26,866 nucleotides of DNA. It comes from JAGYLJ01 sp034661035. GTDB lineage: Bacteria > Patescibacteriota > Minisyncoccia > Phycocordibacterales > UBA12079. A program made the position numbers and the translations under genes. This document shows, one piece after another, positions 12,224 to 19,886 of the stretch. The stretch covers positions 1 through 26,866 of the forward strand of contig JAYEKM010000026.1 of the NCBI GenBank assembly GCA_034661035.1. Direction: 5' to 3'. Position 1 is the stretch's first letter; every line of letters starts with the position of its first letter. Below the pieces are notes generated by a model that did no database searches, had not been told where the DNA came from, and saw nothing but the letters and a program-made list of their open reading frames with translations.

Positions 12224-14884
12224 ATGATAACAAAAATTGAAAATAATTGGTATAGCCTAAAAAAGAAAGATTTAGAAAAAAAATTAGAAACTAATTTTAA
12301 GGAGGGTTTAAGTGAGTCTGCTGTGGTTGATTTACAAAAAAAATATGGGAAGAATATTTTAACACAGGATAAACAAATTACTTTTTTAAATAAAATATGG
12401 ATTCATCTAAAAAGCCCTATGGCTTTTGTTCTTATTATTGCTGGAGTAGCTGCTCTTATTTTAGGCCATTTTTTAGATGCGATGGTTGTCTTTTTGGTTG
12501 TAATTATTAACTTGGTGGTTGGAATATTTCAAGAAAATAAAGCCGATCAGGCCTTTGAAAAATTAAATACAGCTCAAAAAAAATATGCTACGGTTTTAAG
12601 AGCAGGGAAGCAAAAAATTATTTCGGTTTCAGAATTAGTTAAAGGAGATGTTGTTTTGTTAGTAGCAGGTTCATCTGTTCCTGCGGATTTGAGATTAATT
12701 GAAAATGAAAATTTATTAGTGAATGAATCAACTTTAACTGGTGAATGGGTTGGGGTTTCTAAGACTGTTAAAGCTATTGAAAAAACTGATTCAGCTCTCT
12801 TAAGTAAAACAAATTTGGTTTGGATGGGGACTTTAATTTCCGCTGGTTACGGAAAAGGGATAGTTGTTGGGATAGGTCAAGATACTCAGCTGGGTAAAAT
12901 CTCCGAAGATATGTCTAACTTTGAAATGAGTACTCCTTTGAAAAGAAAATTAAATAAATTAGTTAGGTTTTTATTTGTAGCTGTTCTGATTTCATCTGCT
13001 CTTATTTTTACTATTGGTGTTTATAATGGGGAGACCTACGCAAATATGTTATTGGTTTCAATCGCTGTTGCTATTTCTGCGATTCCTCAAGGTTTACCGA
13101 TTGCTATGACTTCAGTCTTGTCTGTTGGTATGAAAGAGATTTTGAAGAAAGGAGGTCTGGTTAAAAATCTTTTAGCGCCCGAGACAATGGGAAATGTTTC
13201 TGTTATTTTGACAGATAAAACAGGAACTATTACTCAAGCAAAAATGAAATTATCTCAGATAATAACAGCTAATAAATCAGAAGAAGAAAAGAAAGAAGTT
13301 TTAAAATCAGCTGTTCTTACCTCAGATGCTTTTATTGAGAGAGATGATAAAAGTGAATTAATTATCAATGGGCGTCCTTTGGAAAAAGCCATTGTTTCTG
13401 CTGGTTTAGAACAGGGGATTAGTCAAGATGAATTAAAAGAAGATAATAAACGTTTAGATCTTTTGCTGTTTTCATCTGAGAATGGTTACTCGGCTTCTTT
13501 AAATGAATATAAAAAAGGTAAACAACGAATATACATATCGGGTAGACCAGAGATTCTCTTAGAAAAGTCCAAATTCGTTTTTAAAGATGGAAAAAAGCAG
13601 AGAATGAACCCAGAAGACATTAAATATTTTAAACGCCTCTTAGAAGAAAAAACTACTCAAGGAATGCGTCTTACTGCCGTTGCTTTTAAAACTGTTAGCT
13701 GGAAGAAAATTGAGGGGAAGGTCCTAGAAGAACTGACTTTTGGAGGACTTTTGGCCTTTGACGACCCTATCCGTGAAGATGTTTATGAGTCTATAAAAGT
13801 TTCTAAGGAACTAGGAGTAAGGACTATTATGCTGACTGGTGATAATCGTGGGACTGCACAAAAAATAGCAGAAGAAGCAGGTATTATTAAGAAAGGAGGA
13901 AGAGTTCTTGAGGGAAAAGACCTTGAGAATATGAGTGATAAAGAATTAACAGTAATCTTAAAAGATGTAAATGTCTTTGCTAGAATGAGCCCTTCTCAAA
14001 AACTAAGGATTTCTAAAATTCTAAAAGGAAAAGGAGAAATAACAGCGATGACAGGAGATGGTATTAATGATGCCCCGGCTTTAAGGAACGCCAACGTTGG
14101 GATAGCTGTTGAAGGGGGGACTGAGGTAGCTAAAGAATCAGCCGACATGATTCTCCTCAACAATAGCTTTTCAGTGATTGTCTATGCTATAGAAGAAGGA
14201 CGGAGGGTTGTTAGTAATCTTAAAAAAATTGTTGCCTACTTATTATCGACGAGTTTCAGTGAAGTCCTTATTATTGGTGGGGCTTTAATATTTGGTTTAC
14301 CTCTTCCTCTTCTAGCTTCTCAAATTTTATGGATAAACATTGTTGAAGAAGGTTTGATGAATTTTTCCTTCGTTTTTGAACCCAAAGAAAAAAATAAAAA
14401 AAGACAGGACCGCTTTGTAGCAGAAAAAGAAATTCTTAGTTCTAAACTTAAACAAATGATAATGTTTATTGGTTTAACAACAGGGGTGGTTATAACGTTG
14501 TTGTATTTTATTTTAATAAAACTTAATTTACCCTTAGAGGAAATTAGAACAATTATCTTTGTAGCTTTATCAGTTGACTCACTCTTTTTTGCTTTCTCTC
14601 TTAAATCATTTGATAAACCTATTTGGAGAATTAATATTTTAGGAAATAAGTTTTTAATAATAGCCTGGCTTTCAGGAATGATTATGGTAATTGCTTCTTT
14701 TACAGTGCCGTTTTTAAGAACAATTCTACATACAACACCACTTAATATGTTTGATTTCTTGATTTTGGTTGGGCTTGGTATATTCGATGTCTTTATCATT
14801 GAGATTGCTAAGTATTTCTTTTTTGAAAAGAAAAAGAAAAAAACTGTTTCAAAAAGATTACCAAGTTTTCTCACTGCTAGATAA
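12224..14884 (+). CDS. P-type cation-transporting ATPase (P2-like)
   Basis: 886 aa, full length. Cation-ATPase N-terminal domain, then paired membrane helices. The actuator loop has TGE at 172-174 (TLTGEW). M4 has IPQGLP (287-292). The phosphorylation motif is DKTGT with Asp331. The N domain follows, then MLTGDN and GDGINDAP at 611-618 (hinge motif). The remaining helices include ILWINIVEEGLMN in the M6 region. These pumps use ATP to move cations across the cytoplasmic membrane. Relative to SERCA-type pumps, PEGL is PQGL and the M6 VTDG is VEEG, so the ion-coordinating groups differ and Ca2+ cannot be assumed. An extended -10 in the family 3 repeat upstream probably drives it. No adjacent regulator. 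Confidence 0.92.
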   Translation: MITKIENNWYSLKKKDLEKKLETNFKEGLSESAVVDLQKKYGKNILTQDKQITFLNKIWIHLKSPMAFVLIIAGVAALILGHFLDAMVVFLVVIINLVVGIFQENKADQAFEKLNTAQKKYATVLRAGKQKIISVSELVKGDVVLLVAGSSVPADLRLIENENLLVNESTLTGEWVGVSKTVKAIEKTDSALLSKTNLVWMGTLISAGYGKGIVVGIGQDTQLGKISEDMSNFEMSTPLKRKLNKLVRFLFVAVLISSALIFTIGVYNGETYANMLLVSIAVAISAIPQGLPIAMTSVLSVGMKEILKKGGLVKNLLAPETMGNVSVILTDKTGTITQAKMKLSQIITANKSEEEKKEVLKSAVLTSDAFIERDDKSELIINGRPLEKAIVSAGLEQGISQDELKEDNKRLDLLLFSSENGYSASLNEYKKGKQRIYISGRPEILLEKSKFVFKDGKKQRMNPEDIKYFKRLLEEKTTQGMRLTAVAFKTVSWKKIEGKVLEELTFGGLLAFDDPIREDVYESIKVSKELGVRTIMLTGDNRGTAQKIAEEAGIIKKGGRVLEGKDLENMSDKELTVILKDVNVFARMSPSQKLRISKILKGKGEITAMTGDGINDAPALRNANVGIAVEGGTEVAKESADMILLNNSFSVIVYAIEEGRRVVSNLKKIVAYLLSTSFSEVLIIGGALIFGLPLPLLASQILWINIVEEGLMNFSFVFEPKEKNKKRQDRFVAEKEILSSKLKQMIMFIGLTTGVVITLLYFILIKLNLPLEEIRTIIFVALSVDSLFFAFSLKSFDKPIWRINILGNKFLIIAWLSGMIMVIASFTVPFLRTILHTTPLNMFDFLILVGLGIFDVFIIEIAKYFFFEKKKKKTVSKRLPSFLTAR

Positions 14885-14908
14885 TTTAAGTTAATTAAGG
14901 ACTTATAG

Positions 14909-14914
14909 TATAAT
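14909..14914 (+). promoter_or_regulatory. -10 box for rmuC
   Basis: TATAAT at 14909-14914; the transcript would begin about 14921, at the start of family 3 copy B, giving an approximately 85-nt structured leader. No clear -35. Confidence 0.5.
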
Positions 14915-14918
14915 AAAA

Positions 14919-15002
14919 CTAGGTGTTAGCTACTTAGTCGTTAAATGTTAAAAAATTTACTTTGTAAATTTTTTTCTAAATAACTAGCATCTAAATAACT
15001 AA
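14919..15002. repeat. Family 3 repeat, copy B, upstream of rmuC
   Basis: Begins CTAGGTGTTAG and ends with two CTAAATAACTA units (14976 region and 14991-15001). An 11-bp perfect hairpin AAAAAATTTAC-TTT-GTAAATTTTTT (14950-14974), followed by T-rich sequence, resembles an intrinsic terminator inside the leader. Ends 3 nt before the ATG. Confidence 0.65.
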
Positions 15003-15005
15003 TTT

Positions 15006-16079
15006 ATGTCAGATTTAACTATTTTTCTTATTATTGCTTTGTTTTTTGTCTCAAATGCTGGTTTTGTCTGGTTTATCTACTTACAAATCAAAAAGGATCA
15101 AGGAAATAAAGAAATAGACAAAGACGATAAAAGCTTTCTTTTATTACAAAATCAAATGAATGAGTTAAATAAAACTCTTGATTTAAAAATAGGAGAATCT
15201 TCTAAATTAATGAGTGAATCAGTCAAGACTCAATTTGGAGAATCTCAGAAATTGATTAAGGACATTACCGAAAAAATGACAGAAATTAAAGAAACTAATA
15301 AACAAGTTTTTGGAATGACAGAGCAATTACAAAATTTGGAAAAAGTTTTAAAAAATCAAAAGCAAAGAGGAAACCTAGGAGAAGCCGGACTTGATTTGAT
15401 ATTAAATAATATTCTTCCTCCTACTGCTTACCAAATGCAATATTCTTTTAAAGATGGTGATATTGTTGATGCTATTATTTACACAAAAGATGGAATTATT
15501 CCTGTGGATGCTAAATTTTCCTTAGATAATTATAATCGGGTGGTTAATGAAGATGATGAAAATAGAAAACTTGTTTTAGAAAAAGAATTTAAAAATGACT
15601 TAAAGAAAAGGATTGATGAGACCTCTAAGTATATTAAGATTAAGGAGGGGACTTTGCCTTTTGCTATCATGTATATCCCCGCTGAAGCTATTTATTATGA
15701 TTTATTAGTTAATGAAGTGGGTTCAATTAAAGTAAATACTAAAAGTTTAATTGAATATGCTTATCGAGATAGAAAAGTAATTATTGTTTCTCCGACAACT
15801 TTTGTTGCTTATCTAAGTACTATATTACAAGGCTTTAAAGCTTTTAAAATAGAAGAATCAGCTAAAGATATAATTAAGAATGTTGAGAAGTTACAAGGGC
15901 ATATAAAAACTTACGATAATTACCACACAAAATTAGGTACTTCTTTATCGACGACGGTAAATCATTTCAATGCTTCTCGTAAAGAATTAAAAAAGATAGA
16001 TAAGGATATCTATAAAATTACTGGTGATTCTAACAATATTGATCCTGTGTTAATAGATAGGCCAGATAAAGATGAATAA
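15006..16079 (+). CDS. rmuC: RmuC family DNA recombination protein
   Basis: 357 aa. One N-terminal transmembrane helix (about 4-26), a long coiled coil (about 45-120), then the RmuC core beginning KQRGNLGEAGLDLILNNILPP and containing IIPVDAKFSLDNYNRV, the conserved acidic/Lys strand of the PD-(D/E)xK-like nuclease fold, followed by YIPAEAIYYDLL and VIIVSPTTFVAYLSTI. RmuC limits DNA rearrangements such as inversions at inverted repeats in E. coli, a relevant property in a genome this rich in inverted repeats. Membrane anchorage is predicted from the N-terminus. Upstream is family 3 copy B; groES follows after about 120 nt with its own promoter. Confidence 0.92.
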   Translation: MSDLTIFLIIALFFVSNAGFVWFIYLQIKKDQGNKEIDKDDKSFLLLQNQMNELNKTLDLKIGESSKLMSESVKTQFGESQKLIKDITEKMTEIKETNKQVFGMTEQLQNLEKVLKNQKQRGNLGEAGLDLILNNILPPTAYQMQYSFKDGDIVDAIIYTKDGIIPVDAKFSLDNYNRVVNEDDENRKLVLEKEFKNDLKKRIDETSKYIKIKEGTLPFAIMYIPAEAIYYDLLVNEVGSIKVNTKSLIEYAYRDRKVIIVSPTTFVAYLSTILQGFKAFKIEESAKDIIKNVEKLQGHIKTYDNYHTKLGTSLSTTVNHFNASRKELKKIDKDIYKITGDSNNIDPVLIDRPDKDE

Positions 16080-16101
16080 AAACTCTTCGCAGGAGATTAG
16101 T

Positions 16102-16129
16102 TTGACACTAAAGACCAGGTAAATATAAT
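16102..16129 (+). promoter_or_regulatory. Near-consensus promoter of groES
   Basis: TTGACA (16102-16107), 16-bp spacer, TATAAT (16124-16129): the best housekeeping-type promoter in the window. No CIRCE operator is present. Confidence 0.88.
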
Positions 16130-16150
16130 ATTATTAATTTAATAATTCTG

Positions 16151-16185
16151 ACGTAAAGTCGGAACTCCGACAGGATCGTCGGAGC
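16151..16185 (+). promoter_or_regulatory. groES 5' leader with mutually exclusive hairpins
   Basis: GTCGG-AACT-CCGAC (16158-16171) and CTCCGAC-AGGATC-GTCGGAG (16165-16184) share the strand 16167-16171, so only one can form. GC-rich against an AT-rich background. A possible RNA switch or thermosensor (inference). Confidence 0.45.
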
Positions 16186-16202
16186 TAATCTGAAAATAGA
16201 CT

Positions 16203-16550
16203 ATGCCTAAAGCAAAAAAGAAAGTAGTAAAAGCTAAAAAAGAAAAAGTGGATTTAATCATTCCCTTGGCTGATAGAGTTCTAGTTCGCCCTTTGACTGA
16301 TAAAGAATTAGAGAAAAAATCTAATTTTGGAATTATTATCCCAGAATCTATCGATGAAGATAAAGTTAGAGACCAAGGTGTGGTTATGGCGGTTGGAGAA
16401 GGTAAGTATGATGACGGTAAACTTAATCCGATGACAGTAAAGGTGGGTGATAAGGTGGTGTTTTCAAGATATGGTTTTGATGAGATTAAATTAAAAGGAG
16501 AAGAGTATTTTATTTTGAAAGAAGAAAATATTTTAGCAATTATTAAATAG
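16203..16550 (+). CDS. groES: Co-chaperonin GroES
   Basis: 115 aa. It forms the heptameric lid of the GroEL chamber. A lysine-rich N-terminal extension (PKAKKKVVKAKKEKVD) precedes the Cpn10 fold: IIPLADRVLVRPL, then the mobile loop LEKKSNFGIIIPES, VMAVGEGKYDDGK, VKVGDKVVFSRYGFDEIKLKGEEYFILKEENILAII. The extension makes it longer than the usual 95-100 aa. The stop codon TAG (16548-16550) is also the first three bases of family 3 copy C. groEL follows after about 112 nt. A consensus promoter and a structured leader precede it. Confidence 0.96.
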   Translation: MPKAKKKVVKAKKEKVDLIIPLADRVLVRPLTDKELEKKSNFGIIIPESIDEDKVRDQGVVMAVGEGKYDDGKLNPMTVKVGDKVVFSRYGFDEIKLKGEEYFILKEENILAIIK

Positions 16551-16657
16551 GTGTTAGGAGTTTAGTTATTAGGTCTTAGAATATTTGTAAAGCAAATTTC
16601 TTCCTAAATAACTAAACCTGCCCGCCGGCAGGCAGGTAATTAAAATCTAAATAACTA
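16548..16657. repeat. Family 3 repeat, copy C, between groES and groEL
   Basis: Starts TAGGTGTTAG at the groES stop, with TTTAGTTATTAGG (16561 region) complementary to CCTAAATAACTAAA (16603-16616). The hairpin ATTTG-TAAAG-CAAAT sits between them. The 20-bp GC palindrome interrupts the right part, after which a further CTAAATAACTA (16647-16657) ends 5 nt before the groEL ATG. Confidence 0.65.
16617..16636. repeat. 20-bp GC-rich palindrome, copy 2
   Basis: CCTGCCCGCCGGCAGGCAGG, differing from copy 1 (10621-10640) at two adjacent positions; nearly perfect palindrome. Embedded in family 3 copy C. Confidence 0.8.
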
Positions 16658-16662
16658 AAAAA

Positions 16663-18321
16663 ATGGCAAAACAAATTATTTTTAATCAAACAGCAAGAGA
16701 ATCTTTAAAAACAGGAATCGATCGGGTAGCTGATGCAGTTAAGATAACTATCGGACCAAGAGGTAGAAATGTAGTTTTAGATAAAGGTTACGGAAGCCCT
16801 GTTATCACAAATGATGGTGTGACTATCGCAAAAGATATTTCATTATCAAATAAGTTTGAAAATATGGGGGCTGAGATTATGAAAGAAGTGGCTTCTAAAA
16901 CTAATGATAAAGCAGGAGATGGAACAACCACCTCTATTGTAATTGCTCAAAGTCTTATTGAGAATGGGATGAAAAAAGTGGTATTAGGGGTTAACGCTAT
17001 GGGAATAAAAGCTGGAATTGATAAAGCCACAGAAGAAGTTGTAAAAGAATTAAAGAATATGGCTAAACCTATTGATGATATAGAGGAAATAAGACAAGTA
17101 GCTACTATCTCAGCTGAATCAGAAAAAATTGGTAAAATTATTGCTGATACCGTTGATAAGGTGGGAAAAGACGGGGTGGTAACTGTAGAAGAATCTCAAT
17201 CTTTTGGAGTTGAGTCAGAAGTGGTAGAAGGTATGGAGTTCGCTCGGGGCTATATTTCTCCTTATATGATTACTGACACCGAAAGAATGGAGGCTGAATT
17301 TAAAAGTCCTTCAATTTTATTAACAGATAAAAAAATATCATCAGTTAAAGAAATTTTACCTCTTTTAGAAAAGATGGCTGAGGCAGGCAAGAAAGATTTG
17401 GTAATTATAGCTGAAGATATTGAGGGAGAGGCTTTAACGACTTTTGTCCTAAATAAATTAAGAGGAACCTTTAATGTTTTGGCAGTAAAAGCTCCTGAAT
17501 ACGGAGAAAGAAAAAAAGAAATTTTAGAGGATATTGCCGTGACAATTGGAGCAAAGGTTGTTTCTGAAGAGGTAGGGTTAAAACTAGAAAAAATTGGTTT
17601 AGAAGTTTTAGGCCAATCTAATAAAGTTATCTCTACAAAGGATAAAACAATTATTGTTGGGGGTAAGGGAAAAAAGGCAGAGATTGAAAATAGATTAAAT
17701 CAGTTGAAAAAACAACTTAAATCAGCCTCCTCTAAGTTTGATTCTGAAAAGATTGAGGAGAGAGTTGCCAAATTATCTGGAGGAGTGGCTGTTATAAAGG
17801 TAGGGGCTTCAACCGAGACAGAGATGAAGTATTTGAAATTAAAAATAGAGGATGCAGTTAACGCAACAAAGGCTGCTATTGAGGAGGGGATTATCCCAGG
17901 AGGGGGATCTGCTTTAGTCAAAATAGCTGATAAGATAGGCAAGAAAAATTTTAAGTCAACTTTGAAACATTTTGAGGATGAATTTCAAGTTGGTTTTGAT
18001 TTACTTCTAAAAGCTCTAGAGTCTCCTTTAAAACAAATAGCTATAAATGCGGGGAAAGAAGATGGTTCAGTTATTGTTAGTGATGTTAGAAAATCAAAAA
18101 TTAGCGCTGGTTATGATGCTAATCAAGATAAAATTATTAGCGATATGTTAGTTGCTGGAATAATTGATCCAGTTAAAGTTTCTAGAAATGGTATTCAAAA
18201 TGCAGCTTCTTCGGCTGGAATTTTGTTAACTACTGAGGTGGCTATTGCTGATGAACCTAAAAAAGAACCAGAGGCTTCAGCTGGAAGTAATATGGCTGGT
18301 GGTATGCCCGGTATGATGTAA
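16663..18321 (+). CDS. groEL: Chaperonin GroEL
   Basis: 552 aa, standard length. Subunit of the ATP-driven tetradecameric folding chamber. Signatures: VKITIGPRGRNVVLDKGYGSPVITNDGVTIA (equatorial ATP site), AGDGTTTS, the apical domain with EDIEGEALTTFVLNKLRG, AKLSGGVAVIKVGASTETEMKYLKLKIEDAVNATKAAIEEGIIPGGGSAL, and the C-terminal GGMPGMM tail. A slightly unusual stretch KKNFKSTLKHFEDEFQVGFDLLLKALESPLKQIA replaces the common EGDEQTGAxIVxRALExPxRQIA block in its first part. Upstream family 3 copy C is the only spacer to groES, so the two are likely co-transcribed from the groES promoter. Confidence 0.98.
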   Translation: MAKQIIFNQTARESLKTGIDRVADAVKITIGPRGRNVVLDKGYGSPVITNDGVTIAKDISLSNKFENMGAEIMKEVASKTNDKAGDGTTTSIVIAQSLIENGMKKVVLGVNAMGIKAGIDKATEEVVKELKNMAKPIDDIEEIRQVATISAESEKIGKIIADTVDKVGKDGVVTVEESQSFGVESEVVEGMEFARGYISPYMITDTERMEAEFKSPSILLTDKKISSVKEILPLLEKMAEAGKKDLVIIAEDIEGEALTTFVLNKLRGTFNVLAVKAPEYGERKKEILEDIAVTIGAKVVSEEVGLKLEKIGLEVLGQSNKVISTKDKTIIVGGKGKKAEIENRLNQLKKQLKSASSKFDSEKIEERVAKLSGGVAVIKVGASTETEMKYLKLKIEDAVNATKAAIEEGIIPGGGSALVKIADKIGKKNFKSTLKHFEDEFQVGFDLLLKALESPLKQIAINAGKEDGSVIVSDVRKSKISAGYDANQDKIISDMLVAGIIDPVKVSRNGIQNAASSAGILLTTEVAIADEPKKEPEASAGSNMAGGMPGMM

Positions 18322-18364
18322 ACAATTACTTGACTTTAAGAATCAATTTGTTAAGATAATAATC

Positions 18365-18398
18365 GTACTTGAGTTGTAGCTTGCTATAACTTAAGTAC
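18365..18398 (+). other. 16-bp hairpin downstream of groEL
   Basis: GTACTTGAGTTGTAGC pairs with GCTATAACTTAAGTAC with a TT loop. The two non-Watson-Crick positions are G-U in plus-strand RNA only, so pairing is better in the plus-strand transcript. It lies just ahead of the terminator. Confidence 0.6.
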
Positions 18399-18401
18399 AT
18401 T

Positions 18402-18431
18402 GAAAAACATCGTCTTCGGACGGTGTTTTTC
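18402..18431 (+). terminator. Intrinsic terminator of groESL
   Basis: GAAAAACATCGTC, loop TTCG, GACGGTGTTTTTC: a 13-bp stem with one G-U pair, a stable UUCG tetraloop and a T-run in the 3' arm. Confidence 0.9.
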
Positions 18432-18471
18432 ATTTTCTGGATACCTTAAGTGTAAAAGTAAACAGTTGTAT

Positions 18472-18500
18472 TTGAATCAAACGTAAAAACAATATATAAT
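18472..18500 (+). promoter_or_regulatory. scpA promoter, deciding the start codon
   Basis: TTGAAT (18472-18477), 17-bp spacer, TATAAT (18495-18500). The predicted +1 is at about 18507, so the in-frame TTG at 18500 would not be transcribed and ATG 18509 is the likely leaderless start. Confidence 0.75.
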
Positions 18501-18508
18501 TGGCTAAA

Positions 18509-19261
18509 ATGGCAGTTGAAGAAAATTATAAAGTCGAGCTAGAAGTCTTTCAAGGACCCCTTGATTTACTTCTGCATTTAATTGAAAAAAGAAAGCTACA
18601 TATTTGTGATGTATCTTTGTTGAGGATTACAGATGATTATATAGAGTATTTAAATAGAGCAGAACAATTTTCTATTAAAAATTCAGTTGATTTTGTTTTA
18701 ACAGCTTCAATTTTAATGCTTATTAAATCAAAGTCACTTTTACCAACTTTAGATTTAACTCTTGAAGAAGAACAAAGTATTGATGATCTTGAGAAGAGGT
18801 TAAAGGAATATCAGGAAATAAAAAGATTGAGTGGATATGTTAAAGAAAGGTTTGGGAAGAGAGTTAGTTTCTTTAGACAACCTGAAAAGAATGTTAAACC
18901 AATTTTTTCACCTGATAAAAATATAACAATTTCCTTTTTAAATTCTCTTATTAACAGCATATTGAATAATTTACCTAAGAAAATTGTCACTCCTAAAGTT
19001 ATTGTTGAGAAAGTTATTTCTTTAGAAAAAATGATTGAAAATTTAACTGATCGAGTGAAAGAGTCTTTAAGTACAAGTTTTAAAAAATTTTCTGGCTTAC
19101 AGAATGAAGGTTTTACGAAAAAAGATAAAATAAATGTTGTAGTTAGTTTCTTAGCTATGTTGGAGTTAGTAAAACAAGGTTCTATTGCTGTTAAACAATC
19201 TTGCCAATTTGGTGATATTGAGATGGAAAACCAAAATGTTGATGTACCTGATTATAAATAA
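18509..19261 (+). CDS. scpA: Segregation and condensation protein A
   Basis: 250 aa from ATG 18509 (an in-frame TTG at 18500 is excluded by the promoter position). ScpA is the kleisin that bridges SMC heads and binds an ScpB dimer for chromosome condensation. N-terminal signature YKVELEVFQGPLDLLLHLIEKRKLHICDVSLLRITDDYIEYL; middle helical linker; C-terminal winged helix KKDKINVVVSFLAMLELVKQGSIAVKQSCQFGDIEM. All three blocks are typical and nothing is missing. scpB follows after 29 nt with its own -10 box. A strong terminator separates scpA from groEL. Confidence 0.95.
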   Translation: MAVEENYKVELEVFQGPLDLLLHLIEKRKLHICDVSLLRITDDYIEYLNRAEQFSIKNSVDFVLTASILMLIKSKSLLPTLDLTLEEEQSIDDLEKRLKEYQEIKRLSGYVKERFGKRVSFFRQPEKNVKPIFSPDKNITISFLNSLINSILNNLPKKIVTPKVIVEKVISLEKMIENLTDRVKESLSTSFKKFSGLQNEGFTKKDKINVVVSFLAMLELVKQGSIAVKQSCQFGDIEMENQNVDVPDYK

Positions 19262-19272
19262 TTCAGATTAAG

Positions 19273-19281
19273 TGATAAAAT
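19273..19281 (+). promoter_or_regulatory. Extended -10 box upstream of scpB
   Basis: TG-A-TAAAAT (19273-19281), 9 nt before the ATG; the same GTGATAAAAT string precedes the gene at 10348. Overlaps the scpA-scpB gap, giving scpB a possible independent leaderless transcript. Confidence 0.55.
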
Positions 19282-19290
19282 ATTATAATA

Positions 19291-19863
19291 ATGTTAAGTC
19301 TAGATTCACAAATAGAAGCTATCTTGTTCCTCAAGTCAGAACCAGTTGCCAAGAAGGAGATCGCTAAAATATTAGATAAAGAGTTAGAGGAAGTTGAGGA
19401 TGCTTTGTTTGTTTTGAAAGGGAAATTTGAAACTCGTGGAATTGTCCTTTTATCTAAGGACGGTAAAGTTGCTCTAGCTACCTCCCCAGAAATGTCTGAA
19501 GTTATTGACGGCATAAGAAAAGCTGAATTGTCTAGAGATTTAGGAAAAGCAGGTCTAGAGACTTTGTCTATCATCCTGTATAAGTCTCCTATAACCAGAT
19601 CAGAAATAGACTATTTGAGAGGTGTTAATTCGAACTTTATTTTGAGGAATCTTCTTATCAGAGGCCTCGTTGAAAAAGTCAACAATCCCAAAGATCAAAG
19701 GAGCTATCTTTACAAACCAACCTTTGAACTGCTTTCTTTTTTAGGTATTTCAAAAGTGAAAGATCTCCCAGAATATGGTAAGATTCAGAAAGAAGTAGAA
19801 GACTTTAATTTGTCAAATTCTTCTGATGAAGGTTTATTCAATGATAGCTCTGATGAGGTCTAG
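19291..19863 (+). CDS. scpB: Segregation and condensation protein B
   Basis: 190 aa. It dimerises and binds the ScpA linker in the SMC complex. Two winged-helix domains are visible: LDSQIEAILFLKSEPVAKKEIAKIL at the start and LGKAGLETLSIILYKSPITRSEIDYLRGVNSNFILRNLLIRGLVEK in the second half, the latter being the diagnostic ScpB block (usual form LSxAALETLAIIAYxQPITRxEIExIRGVxS). The tail is acidic and Ser-rich. Placement next to scpA confirms the call. The following carboxypeptidase gene starts 23 nt after the stop. Confidence 0.95.
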   Translation: MLSLDSQIEAILFLKSEPVAKKEIAKILDKELEEVEDALFVLKGKFETRGIVLLSKDGKVALATSPEMSEVIDGIRKAELSRDLGKAGLETLSIILYKSPITRSEIDYLRGVNSNFILRNLLIRGLVEKVNNPKDQRSYLYKPTFELLSFLGISKVKDLPEYGKIQKEVEDFNLSNSSDEGLFNDSSDEV

Positions 19864-19886
19864 TTGTCTAAAAATTAGGAAATAAA

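Noticed and set aside
14320..14874. 184-codon minus-strand ORF opposite the P-type ATPase
   Set aside because: Shadow of the ATPase coding frame; its Lys/Ile/Ser bias follows from the AT-rich complement and there is no start context.
16081..16202. CIRCE operator for groESL
   Set aside because: No TTAGCACTC/GAGTGCTAA pair is present; only unrelated GC-rich hairpins.
18500..18508. TTG start codon for scpA
   Set aside because: It overlaps the -10 box of a well-spaced promoter, so it would lie outside the transcript; ATG 18509 fits better.
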